DNA from: Endomychus coccineus
Lineage: Eukaryota > Arthropoda > Insecta > Coleoptera > Endomychidae
Assembly (NCBI GenBank): GCA_958510875.1
Contig: OY294071.1
Location: 36,362,581-36,426,580 of the forward strand
Length of the DNA stretch: 64,000 nt
Direction of reading: 5' to 3'
Under the pieces are notes generated by a model. It was not told the origin of the DNA. It saw only the letters and a list, made by a program, of their open reading frames with translations, and made no database searches. A program made the position numbers and the translations under genes. This document shows positions 34,752 through 46,782 of this stretch, piece by piece; position 1 is the first letter of the stretch; every line of letters begins with the position of its first letter.

Positions 34752-37540
34752 TATTAATAATAATAAATCAGTTGTAAATGCAAAGTGTTTTCTGAAAACA
34801 AATTCCTATATTCAACGAATCGTTCATTTTTTTCTGTTGAATGAATTTATTACGGAATTGAAAAGTTCAAACCTTTCAAGTTAAAATGAACGAACGTTAA
34901 ATTATTGAAGAATTTCTTCATCGCTGAACATCTTTTATACACAATGAAATATCGTCTGTTATTAATAATCGATTTTTTATTCTAGCCTATAACCTCAATA
35001 AGCGGTCACCAGGTGTGAGTGAAAATTAATGCAAATTGTTTATATTTATGATCGAAATTATTCGCTAATGTGTTATTTTGTTGGAGATGTTTATTTTATT
35101 TTTGTTACGAAATTGACAATTTGTTTAGTTTCAAAATGTATTTTCACCTATAATATTTCCTTGTATCAGTATCTAGTCAGAAAACAGAAAGGTTGTCATA
35201 ATATTGTTGAATTTATGATCTTTAGACATAATTTATGATAATGGTTCATTTTTGATGGAATGGTAATTCATAAATTATTTTGATCCTAAAAATTTTTAAC
35301 AATATGCTAATTATGTGTTTAGTTACCATTCAAACTAAGTGATATTTCATCAAAATAGAATTATTAAAACATTATCTCTTAGTTATTAAGCTTGTTTTAA
35401 ATAGTATTTTTCTTAATGAATGTGTATTAACAAGAGTTGTTCTTGTAGCTTCATGTAATTTTCATATCGAACATATTTCTTTACGACTTTCTACTATTCT
35501 TATTGAGTGTCCAATTCAAAGAATTGTCTAGCTATCCAGAAAACTACTGTCTGCCGAAAAAGTGTTCTCAGATAGATCTCAGGTATGCGTTTTCGCTTTT
35601 GCGATCTACAGTTCATATTTCGCTAGATTCATACGTGCTATAATTCCATACGTTAACAAATGTCAAGTTACTTCTTGGGAAAATGTATTTATTAGTATGT
35701 TATTGTCTTTTTAATGAAATTCAAAATGAAGATATTAAATCATTGGATTGAGGTGTTACTTATATTGTTCTTGGCTGGAAATGTGTAGAAAGCACAATAA
35801 GTAACTACGCCACTTGTACATATCTAACTTGACTACAATTATATACGTTAGGTTCCTACACACATGAAGCGAACTCTTACTTTGTTATTTCAAATAGCTG
35901 TGCTTAAGTATTAATACCAATGACTGAAGAATGCAAAATATGCACTGAATAGGAAGTTAATGTATAACATTGAGATTTTATCGTGAATACTACACTCCAT
36001 TGTAACGACCGATCCTGTGAGCAGGTGCAGAACGCATCAAACGGAGCACACACTTCTTGATGATTTCTAACCAGCCATAACATGTTTCATGTTATGAATT
36101 TCACTGTTGAGTCTATTCAATTTTGGTAATTCTCTATATCTATTTGAATGTCTTTCCTGAGGATCTGTTATAAAAGGTTGACCTTGGTGATTGTGCCATA
36201 AGTATGCGTCGAGACTAAATTAAGGGCACACTTTATTTTAAATATTTCGAAATAATGTAATCCCAAGTCATTTGTTTTCAATAGATGAGACATTACTAGT
36301 CGAAAGTTACGAAAAGCTTTGTGAAAAAGGAAATCGAAACGTGTGGTTGATAAATGCTTTGAATCTCATTAGCAAATGTCATTTTTCACCCATAGATAGA
36401 GTAGATATTTCATGCTGGACTGTAAACTGTTGCACTGAACGAACAATATAATCATTATTTGAACATATCAAATTCATTCATTAGTAGCAAATATTAATAT
36501 AAATTCACGTTCCAATAAGGCTGTTCGACATCTAAGTTTTAGTATGTTTTATGGTTTTGAATCACGATGTATGAGATATTTATAGTGACCTCTGACTGAT
36601 TATAAAGTCCATATTTCTTTGATAAGATTAAAATTGTTAATTTATTTCAATTGTAAACATTTTTATACTTGAGGCATAGTAACTTATTTAATTTTATATT
36701 ATTCTCCTTTTGTGAAATTCTTTAGTATTTGGAATACTGTTTAAAAGTGTTTGTATTGGGTCAATTCACAATATTAGTTTTGATTTGAGTGTTTTATTAA
36801 GATTTAAGTGTTTGAGAAGTTTGTACGTGTGTTGCGGATGGTATGTAGTACATCTACGTGATAGGAACTGTTCTGGACACGGGATATTTATAACCTTTTG
36901 AAATACCTATTATAGTAATGTTTGAAGAGGACGTAAAATGTTATCCTAGTTGTAGAATATTATTTGTTGTGTTTAAAATTTGTATATATTGTACTAATTT
37001 TTTTATCTTTATTCAGATTCAGATTAAGAATCATGTACGTTCACTAAAATAAAACATTTTCTTCCTCAGGCAAAATATTGATGAAATATGATTTCAATGA
37101 AAGTTTTCGTTAGTTTTTTGATCATCTAAGCAGCTATTGTGAAATATACTGCTTGAGATGATAAGAGGTATTATACAATCTGAACTGAATAACACCATTT
37201 TCACCAAAAGTAGCAGTGCACAATATTTCAACCGGTGCTTTTCGTCATTTATTTGTTGAGAATATTAAGAATTACCAATTCCATTTCTGTAATTGATAGA
37301 AATTAGAAATTTTCTCTTTGTTAGTGAAATAATACCATAATTAGTAACATTCTCTCTAATGATTCCTTTCGTTAAACAACATTGTTTTGAATGCACTTAC
37401 TAAAAAATATTACCATGTGAGGCTGTGAAGATTTTGTTAAATTGGGTTATGTAGGATCTTTTACTTGAATTGTTAATCTCATAAATAAACTAATAATGTA
37501 TAACTTCATGCTTATTTTATTTATATATCCAAAACAATTG
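34752..37540 (+). other. Probable Nhe3 3' UTR and intergenic DNA
   Basis: AT-rich DNA without coding sense. A polyA signal AATAAA lies at 37048-37053 and another near 37483, so a 3' UTR of over 2 kb is possible. A potential alternative last exon lies at about 34986-35011 (CTAG/CCTATAACC ... CCAG/GTGTGAG). Confidence 0.4.
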
Positions 37541-38919
37541 AATTAGACCACAAAATAGCCATAACATATATGTGCTCAACGCCCCTAACGGTATTTCGAT
37601 AATATAGTCCAAGCAATAGACGACGGCCTAATGTTAAATTTGCAGAAATTAATACCTGCAAAAAAATATGAGCGTATAGGAAATTAAATTTGAAGGTGAG
37701 TTTCTGTTTCATGAAACTCGATCCGAAATGGCGAACTTAACCTAAAAAATTGGCAAAGTTGCAAAAAGCGGTTTTTCTTAAATAAGTAAAAAACTATAGC
37801 TCGGATCGAAAAAAGTTAAATGAGAAAGTTGTAGGTATCAAATAGATCTATCGATTTGCTCCCATCATAATTATCGATATCTTTCATACTTTTCAAGTTA
37901 TATTGGAAAAACCGTTAAAAATCGGGGTATCGAGAAGTCGTTAACTATTACGTTTCCATATAGCCATGGCAAGTTGGAAAAGTGATTTTTTTTTAAATTT
38001 AAAATATTGATAATTTTTCGAGATATATCGATTTTTCGAACAAAAGGTGCTCATAAATTGGCTAGATCTTCTCAGAGGATGGTCCTAGAATAAAAATTCT
38101 GGGCCTATTTTCTTCTTGAAGAGTTGTGGTATAATGTTATTAAAGAAATAAAGCGATTTTTCAAATTTTAAGGGTGAAAAATTGCATTTTTTTGAACATG
38201 TTTCTTTCAGATAAGTTTTACAATTCTTATTTTAGGGAAATGTCTTTGACGGAAATCGATTCCTGACATTTTTTCACGGATTACCAAAAACATTTTTCAT
38301 CTACGACCCTCTGGACCAGAGATAATTTTTTTATCTCAAAAAAATCTGTAAGATGCAATAAACATTTTAGAGAAGTGTGCGTTATGGATGTTAATGTTAG
38401 ATACCTACATTTTCAATAAAAAAATACTAGGATATGTTTTATTGATTTATAGAAATTGAGTAAGAAAGTAAAGCGTACGCGGCTGCCGGAGCGTGCGGCG
38501 GAGTGGGGGAAACTGATTTCGTGCGTTCAAAGTGGCTTGTGCATACAACATTTTCAATATCTCGGCTTTTGGATCACGTACAAAAATCGAGATAAACACG
38601 AATATTGTATACATTTTCGCCGTAGAAGCAAAATAGACTCGGAAATATTTTTTAACGTAGAATACGTTTTTACAGAGGCATCCTACTAGACGAAATCGTC
38701 ACGAGCGAGATCGTCACGCGGAAATCGACACACGCATGCGCTTGTGGTAGGTGGAGCCATAACGAAATGGTCTAGCATCCTCAGTAGCTGGCGTTCTTTC
38801 AAGTGGTGGTAGAGTTATCTATGGATAACCGTGTAAGCGCCAGGTGCTGTACTTATAAGATAAGTCATTATCAATTCATTTGATATATAAAACACGTTCC
38901 GTGTTAATACTGATCAATA

Positions 38920-39057
38920 ATGTCTGGCAAGAAAAGCAAACCAGCGGCTGAACGATGCAAAGAATATCGTCAACGTCAAAAACTAAAAAGACAACTAGAA
39001 CAAATTAAAAATGAACAACAATCGCCTAGTACTTCGACTACTATATGTCTATTTTAA
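38920..39057 (+). CDS. 45-aa basic ORF inside the long inverted-repeat element
   Basis: Starts MSGKKSKPAAERCKEYRQRQ and continues with KLKRQLEQIKN, then a Ser/Thr-rich end. The A-ER-KEYR-R--KLK pattern is a basic-helix (bZIP-like) stretch that I associate with short accessory or N-terminal ORFs of insect mobile elements, from memory. Preceded by about 80 bp that could act as a leader. It may be a truncated relic of a longer protein, since the frame closes soon after the Ser-rich part. Confidence 0.4.
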   Translation: MSGKKSKPAAERCKEYRQRQKLKRQLEQIKNEQQSPSTSTTICLF

Positions 39058-39122
39058 CAATTTCAAACTAAAAACGTATTCTACGCATTTTGTTTTCGTG
39101 GAAACTATATCTTTTTTACATT

Positions 39123-39293
39123 CCTAATTTGTATATAAAAATTCTCGGGAAATAGCTCACATTAACACACTGTTTTAAAAAATTTTGTCTTAAAATTTTT
39201 TAAAACAGAGTGTTAATGTGACCTATTTCCCGAGAATTTTTATATATAATTCATACTGGGTCAAGAATCTTTATATTATTATTTCTAATTTGT
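39123..39293. mobile_element. Small foldback related to the hammerhead element
   Basis: The arms ATTCTCGGGAAATAG-TCACA (39141 onward) and TGTGACCTATTTCCCGAGAA (39219 onward) are the same ends as in 14838-15230. The right end adds TTCATACTGGGTCAAGAATC, the reverse of that element's left end. CTAATTTGT flanks both sides (39124-39132 and 39285-39293), probably a target-site duplication. The hammerhead part is missing in this copy. Confidence 0.7.
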
Positions 39294-40534
39294 TTTACTT
39301 TCACATCATTTAAATTATTATTTATCATAAAAACAGTATTTTCCTTGTAATACCTCAATTTTTTTCTGAGTGAATCTGACGTTATGCTTGCGGATCTCTA
39401 ACAATTATTTGAGTAAATAATTTTTTATGATACAAAATTAAATAAATGCATCATATTAGGATAAATATGAAATGTCATTCATTTACAAAATTATTATAAA
39501 ATATGTATAAAATTCTTACAATCTAAGTAGCGGTATACATCAGTCTTATATTAGTTTTCACAAGTGTCGCACAACAAGCATAACGTCAGTATGATTCACT
39601 AAGCAAAAAACGATATCACTTCACTTTGTTACTCAATTTCTAATACTATAAATTAATAAAACATATCCTGGTATTTTTTTATTGAAAATGTAGATATTTA
39701 ACATTAACATTCATAACGTACACTTCTCTAAAATGTTTACTGCGTCTATCTCTGGGCCAGAAGGTCGTAGATGAAACATTTTTTCTGGTAATTCGTGAAA
39801 AAATTTCAAGAATTTATTTACGTCAAAGACATTTCCCGAAAATAAAAATTGTAAAACTTATCTGAAAAAACATGTTTAAAAAAAGTGCAATTTTTTCAAA
39901 GTCATTTTTTCAACCTTAAAATTAAAAAAATCGCTATATTTCTTTAAAAACATTATAGCACAACTCTTCATGAAGAAGATAAGCCCGGAATCGTTACTCT
40001 CGGACGATCCGCTGAGAAGATCTAGCCAATTCATGAGAGCGTCTTTTTTTCGAAAAATCGATGTTTCGAAAAATTATTAATATTTTGAATTAAGAAAAAT
40101 CGCTATTTGAGCTTGACATGGGCTATACGTACAGCAAATAACAAGTATGGAAACGTAATAGTTAACGACTTCTCGATACCCCGATTTTTAACGGTTTTTT
40201 TAATATAACTCGAAAAGTATGAAAGATATCGATATTTATCATGGAAGCGAATCGATAGAACTATTTGATACCTACAACTTTCTTATTCAACTTTTTTCGA
40301 TCCGAACTATAGTTTTTTAGTTATTTAAGAAAAACCGCGTTTTGCAACTTTGCCAATTTTTTAGGTTATGCTCGCCATTTCGGATCGAGTTGTATAAAAC
40401 AGAAATTCGCCTTTAAATTTAATTTCCTATACGCTCATATTTTTTTTTCCAGGTATTAATTTCTGCACGCACTCCTGTCTATTGCTTGGACTAATAGAAA
40501 CAATGTAAACTTCGCAATAATGATGAGGAAAGTC

Positions 40535-40985
40535 TACGCCAAGCAACAGAGCAAAATATCAATTTTGTTGTGGCATAAATCTTACTAGGGAACGGACTGT
40601 GCCATCATAAGTAGGGCAGTGCGTAGATTAATAATTCAGTTGTTTCCAACTCGCAAATGTCATTTATTATTTTTCTATAAACATGGTAAACCAAAAAATC
40701 GCGTTGGTCAGCTTTTGGTTTATAACAAAAAGTAACGAAACAATGGTGATGGTGTCAATAGAGGAATTATAGATAATTGAAATATGCACAAAATGAGAGT
40801 TGGTGTGACCAGATTGGACATACCATTACGATTGATTTTTTGTTTAAAATTACTATAAAAAATAATAAATGACATTTGCAAGTTGGAAAGATAACTGTCC
40901 TGTATATAATGTCACAGTCGGTTTCCTGCTAAGATTTATGTCGCACTGATTTGCTCTAATGCTTGGCCTAGTCGGGAGTCGGGAC
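40535..40985. mobile_element. Foldback element (arms about 150 bp)
   Basis: The left arm 40535-40695 and right arm 40840-40985 pair: GCAAATGTCATTTATTATTT / AAATAATAAATGACATTTGC, GGCATAAATCTTACTAGGGA with TCCTGCTAAGATTTATGTCG, and ACGCCAAGCAACAGAGCAAA with TTTGCTCTAATGCTTGGCCT. The spacer of about 145 bp is AT-rich. Confidence 0.7.
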
Positions 40986-41189
40986 GAGGCTTACGTACAC
41001 CTGAATACTGAGCGTCTACCCACACAGTGATTGAAGATCATATATATTTTATTATATTATGTAAGAGATGCAGAATATCCCTACCATAAATACATAACTA
41101 CAAAATCAATTGAGTAACTTTTTATGAATATCCTTAAAAGAAAATTTCAGATTGGAGTGACGGAGTAAACTATTGCGAATAACGACATT

Positions 41190-42060
41190 TTTTTAAAATA
41201 CTTTTTTATCAATGATATGAATTTTTTCTCTATTTCGAAAATCCCTGTTAACGTTTAGACGACATCTGTGTGTACATTCGTGTATATCTGAATATAAAAT
41301 TGAACGTGGAAAGATAACTGTAAACTGCCAGCGTCAAATACAGAACAACACAAAGCACCAACGATTCACTTATAATATGATTCAAATTCCAAACATTGCA
41401 ACTACCGTTATTTGGATGTGTGATGTCCATTTGATGCAACGTTTAAGATAATTCTTTTAAATACTAGTTTATCAATGATTATGAATTGTTTCTCTTCAAT
41501 GCTATTCCGAAATTCTTGTTAAGGTTTAGATGACATCTGTGTGCACATTCGTGAACTTCTAAATATAAAGTTGAACCCAAAATCCCTATTAACGTGTAGA
41601 GGACATCTGTGTGCACTTTGATGAACTTTTAAATATAAATTTGAACGTGGGAAGATAACTGTAATCTACTGACATCAAATACAGAACAACACAAAACATC
41701 AACGATCCACTTACAATAATATTCAAATTACGAACATTCTAAATACCGTGATTTGGATGTGTGGCTCAAGATAATTCTTTTAAATACCATTTTGTCAATG
41801 ATTATGAAGAATTGTTTCTCTTCAATCCTATTCCGAAATCCCTGTTAACGTATAGGTGACATCTGTGTGCACATTCGTAAACTTCTAAATATAAAATTGA
41901 ATCAGAAATTCCTGTTAACGTTTAGAGGACATTTCTGTGCACTTTTGTGAACTAAATATAAATTGAACGGGAAGATACTCCCAATGTCAAATACAGAACA
42001 ACACAAATACCAACGATCTACTTAAAAGTTATAATATAATTCAAACTCCAAACACTCCAC
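41190..42060. repeat. Degenerate tandem repeat, three units of about 260-320 bp
   Basis: Units start near 41197, 41458 and 41781 with TTTAAATAC--TTT-TCAATGAT. Each contains CCCTGTTAACG-like and GACATCTGTGTGCACATTCG blocks and AATACAGAACAACACAAA--CCAACGAT. Units 2 and 3 have an extra internal copy of the GACATCTGTGTGCAC part. Confidence 0.75.
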
Positions 42061-42685
42061 TTTTGCTATGATATTCATTATTAGATTAAAATATTTCAGT
42101 TGATAAATATAGAATCTGTTTTAATGCTAGATTTATGAGGAACAACTTACACAAGATTAAAATTAAGAATGGAATTTTGTAGTTATAATGTACTTCCTAC
42201 ATGAAAGGAAACAACTCATAACTGGCCATTCTTGATCATGTTCTTGAAAAAGACAAGATCATAGATTGAAAAAAGTTAAATAGCAATACTGTATGAAAGG
42301 AAAATTAAAAATCAGTTCAGATTCTTTATATTGTTATTTTCAATAGATAATCGTAGCACGTATAAGTCAATGATACGATACTGAACAGAAGTCAGAACAA
42401 CTGTAAAATGAATGTTGTTAGAACACAGAACCAGTGTTACCAGATAGCTTCACCTATTACCCCCCAGAGGGCGTTGAGAAAACCACTAACATCTGAGCTA
42501 AGTCCCCAAACTTTTAAATTGTTTAAAAATAACATGCACATTATAAAATGTATGTATAAATGTGTTTCTGACCGTTTTTTAATACTAATTTAATGAGGGA
42601 AATTTATGATTAAATTAAAATTACAATTTTAATAAATCATTGATATAATTAATATAATTTTATAATCATATATTTAGAAACATGT

Positions 42686-42910
42686 TTTCTTATCCAATTA
42701 GGCTTTGGCAACAGTTACGCTTTAGCAACAAACAATTAAATCACGTCGTGTGCGCAAAATAAAAACCATTTTATAAGTACGCTCGCCACAGTACGTAGAC
42801 TTAAAAACAAAGGAACAGTTTTCTTATCTAATTAAACTTTGGCAACAATTAATTAAAGCCGGTCGAGTGAGCAAAATACACCATTTTAAAAACCCTTTCG
42901 TCAATACATT
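42686..42910. repeat. Direct repeat, two units about 140 bp apart
   Basis: TTTTCTTATC-AATTA--CTTTGGCAACA and a GTCG-GTG-GCAAAATA-A-CCATTTTA block occur in the same order at 42686-42775 and 42824-42885. No coding sense. The rest of 42061-43500 is AT-rich and shows nothing else. Confidence 0.6.
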
Positions 42911-43500
42911 TCGACTCGTACATGTTTTCGGAGTTAAACATTTTCACACAATTTTTGCGTAGAATCATAGCGCAAGTTATCTATGTTTGATAGTATATTC
43001 CACTCGATTATAGTCGACAATATCGTTTGTCTACTACTGCTTCAACAAAACTCGATGCAGAGCTGGGCGAAAACTTCTTTACATACACCAATACCTTCAA
43101 ATTATTAAGAAGTGTACTTTGAATTTCTGTGCATCTGACTACAAATTCTATGCATCGTTGTTTTACTACGTGACATGTGGTAGTTAACCGCGTAAATTTG
43201 AATGACTGAAACGATGTTAACGCTTCTTACACACTTATATATTTTTTATTGCTCGGTTTGTTATTTCAACAATTTGTATTATTTCAAAATAGTAAGAAAA
43301 AATGTTTAACCATATAAAAACCCCTAAATAAATTCCCCGAACAGAACGAATTAGTGCAATCATAGCCCACTGGAATTTACAGACAGAAAAGGAAACATCG
43401 AAACGTGACGTCCCAAATTTAGATCTGCCGAATACTACGAGAATTTCGCTGATTCCTGGGATTATTTATTTCTTTGCTTTTGGCATTTATTACCACATAA

Positions 43501-45500
43501 TTTCATTATTTATTTATTTATTTATTTATTTCATACAACCAGCAGGCCAGCAGCCTAATTAAAGGTGTACATAATAGAAACTTACGTAAATTAGGTCGTT
43601 ATATAACATCAATAAAAGTAATACTAACCTAATAATAACAAACATAATTATGTTTAAATTCACGAAAGGTCAGAAAAAACATGTCTGCAGAAGTTATATG
43701 GTTGTAACTTCTACACATTGTCGTTATTGGTGAATTAAAGTGATGTTGAGTGTTTGGTGTAGGTATTCTAAAAGTGATATTAGTACGAGAACTAAAACGA
43801 GGTATATTGAAATCTAGTAGCGATAATAGAGTGGGGGAATCAATTTTTCCATGTATGATTTTATAAATATATAATAGATCTGCAATATCACGTTGTTTTT
43901 TCAGCGAATTTACCTTAAATTCTCTTAGCAGAAGGTTGTAATCAATGCCTCTAGGTGGGTAGGTACCGTATCGTTTCCAGTGTGCAAATTTAAGAAATTT
44001 TCTTTGCACGGACTCTATTTTGTCTGAGTAAGTAGAGAAGTAAGGATTCCAGACTACACTGCAATAGTCTAGTTTACTTCGGATCATTGAGTCGTATACT
44101 GACTTTAAGGCCTCAAATGAGTTAAATTCCCTACAGGTTCGAATTAAGAAACCTAAATTTCTCATCGACTCTTTTACTATAACATTGATATGAGAAGAGA
44201 AGGTCAATTTCGCGTCAAACAGAACACCAAGGTCCTTCGCTTCGCTAACTCTTTCTAACTGATTTTCTCCTATGCTGTAGTTATATATGACTGTAGTAGA
44301 TTTTCTAGAGAATGACATTACCTACTTGCATTTGCTACAGTTGAGGGTCAGTTTGTTTACTGCACACCAGTTATTTAACCTTTTCAGATCTTCTTGTAGG
44401 GAAGCACAGTCAGATACATTAGTGATCGATTTGTAAATCTTCAGGTCATCAGCAAATATGAGTTTTTCGGAATTAATATTACAACATATATCGTCAACAA
44501 AAAGAATGAAGAGCAAGGGCCCCAAATTGGATCCCTGGGGGACACCCGAAGTGGCAAGAAATTTATTTGATTCAACTCCTTCATATTCAACAAATAGTTT
44601 CCGTTTATTTAAGTAAGTTCCCAGAAGATGCTGGATGTTGTGAGGAATACCAAACTTAGGTAATTTGTTCAAAAGCTGAGTGTGAGACACTCGAACAAAA
44701 GCTTTGCTGAAGTCTGTGTATATCACATCGACTTGTTGTTGACTGTCAAGCGCTGAGGAAACGTACTGGGTGAAAGTACAAAGATTTGATGATGTATTTC
44801 TGGCTTTGACGAAACCGTGTTGAAAATCACAAAGATAGTTTTTGACATGATTATAGATAATATCGGACAAAATGATTTCAAATAATTTAGAGAAAACGGA
44901 AATAATAGCTATAGGTCTGTAATTATTAATATGCGATATATTTCCACTTTTTAATATTGGACAAATTTTTGTAATTTTCCATTGACTGGGAAATACAGAG
45001 TTTATCAACATTAGATTGAATATTTTGTATAAAGGATACGAGAAAAGGTTAATATATTTTTTCAAAATTAGCGTAGGAATTCCATCAGGACCCGCAGACC
45101 ACTTACTCTTCAATTTCCTTGATGCTGAGATAATTTGATTTTCTGAAATACTTAAAAGCGTGAAGAATATACTAGAATTTGCAATTTGAGGGTTGTATTC
45201 GGGTTCATTATGCTTTTCATCATTGTCTACAATAAATACGCTTCTAAAGAGATCAGCAAAGGCATTGACAATATCGACTGGTGTTGACAAGATTTGTGAA
45301 TTGTGTTTCATTATACCAGGTATACGTGATTTTTTCTTTTTGGCGTTCACAAAATTCCAGAAGGATTTGGGATCGCTTTTTAAGTTATTTTCAGATTTCT
45401 CAACAAATTGAGCATATGCTGTTTTGATTTCACGTTATAAACTCGGTGATAGATATTCATCAAATTGCTTCTTAGATTTTATAAGCTTTTAAAGGTCGAC
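43501..45500 (-). mobile_element. LINE (non-LTR retrotransposon), 5'-truncated, nearly intact RT
   Basis: On minus, 45350-44322 (342 codons) and 44318-43629 (229 codons) are one frame split by a single TAG at 44322-44324. The RT shows SKWSAGPDGIPTLIL, NNYRPIAIISVFSKLFE, YTDFSKAF, SGVPQGSNLGPLLFILFVDDI and the catalytic FADDLKIY, then a C-terminal domain ending in FREFKHNYVCYY. A second in-frame stop (TAA) lies at about 45436. No endonuclease is seen upstream, so the copy is 5'-truncated near 45500. The 3' end has an (AAATA)n-type tail at 43501-43530, normal for LINE integration. Likely Jockey/CR1 group. Confidence 0.9.
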
Positions 45501-45624
45501 TGACAAACCCTAAATTTTGTTGGTTGTGCTTCTCCTTTTGCCTCAATTCCATCGACTTCCTTTTGGATAATGGATCATAGTAGAGAGGGTATCATCTCCT
45601 GTGACAATTGTTTTCAATTTCATT

Positions 45625-45740
45625 TTCCAATATATTTTCTGTTCCTACAATCACATACATTCGACCTGCAGGAGTGACCGAAATCTAGTTTGCTAACAAA
45701 AGTGATCAATTGATCACAGGTTTTTTGTTTTTTCCAAGGC
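45625..45740 (+). repeat. Dispersed repeat, copy 3 of 3
   Basis: Contains TTTTCTGTTCCTACAATCAC, CTGCAGGAGTG and GTGATCAATTGATCACAGGT in the same order as 14025-14215. Confidence 0.55.
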
Positions 45741-46782
45741 TATTAAAACTTGAACTTGTGTGTTGTCGACATTTAGGCGATGCCTCGGTCTGTGTCAGAC
45801 CTGGAGTTTTTGGCACTGCCCTCGTATAGATAGAGGTGTTTACAGTGATGTCAATTCAGTTTATATCTATTTATTACTGTAATAGAAATGGTAAATTGTT
45901 TGTTAAATCTAAACAATGAGAATGACTTTACAATATACTCGTTACTTTAGTGGGTTTGGCAATTCTCTTTTATATATGATATTAATCAACATGTTGTATA
46001 ACAGTCATTGCGCTTTCGAACAATTTATGTAAACTGAAGTAAAAATTGGGCCAGTAAACATTCAAAAAGTGCTTCATATCCAACGTACTGGCTGTTAGAA
46101 TCACTCCTCAGGTTATGTTTTGTTGTGTTTTCTGCTCCTTTGATCTAATGACTATTCATAATATTTTAAACTCGTACGGTTAGCGAGAAAAAAGCAAACG
46201 AGGCAACCTTTTCGTAAATTTCCCTATTCGCTAACCTCTATTGCAAAAATGTTAACCCATCTCCTACTTGTTAATCGTGAAGTTATGATGACGCACATAT
46301 TTATTTTCGGTGCGGAGCGAAGTAAAAGCACACAAAAGAAAGTCAATATGTTACAGATATTGTGAGCTGGCTACACAATGCACATCGATTAAATAATAGC
46401 CCTGATTTAGTTGCTATCCTACCTACAATTATTGATCACAGTTTCAAGGTTCCGAAAGATTATCATAACGATAATAAGTTATTTATTCACACGATGCGAA
46501 AAGGTATTTCGGCTAAGCCTCTTAATCAGTCGTTTATGATTCGTTACAATTACAATGAGTAACTTATAACTCCGAAGTTTTTAATTATCACATGATTTAC
46601 TGTATTTGAATTAACTCAGAGTCATGCGCTTTCCGGTTATTTTAGAAATGTTTGCCTGCTTCTAGTTGTAAAGACAATACACTTACTTCGTACGTCATTT
46701 GTTTCTATTAGTGTGACAGCATTTATTTAGTGTGGACTTAAGTGCGGTTACGTATAGAGGTGTCATTTCAAGTGAAATAATA

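Larger units (their letters stand above)
37605..40500. mobile_element. Long inverted-repeat element (arms about 0.86 kb)
   Basis: The left arm 37605-38475 and right arm 39628-40500 are reverse complements with about 85-90% identity by eye. Examples: AACCTAAAAAATTGGCAAAG / CTTTGCCAATTTTTTAGGTT, GACTTCTCGATACCCCGATT in both orientations, and GAAACATGTT / AACATGTTTC. The 1.15 kb between the arms holds a GC-rich patch (38475-38830), a 45-aa ORF (38920-39057) and a later foldback insertion (39123-39293). No transposase found, so it is probably mobilised in trans. Confidence 0.75.

Noticed and set aside
34986..35011. Possible extra last exon of Nhe3 using a GC donor in 34731-34740
   Set aside because: The simpler model ends at TAA 34749-34751; the GC-AG alternative has no protein support I can see.
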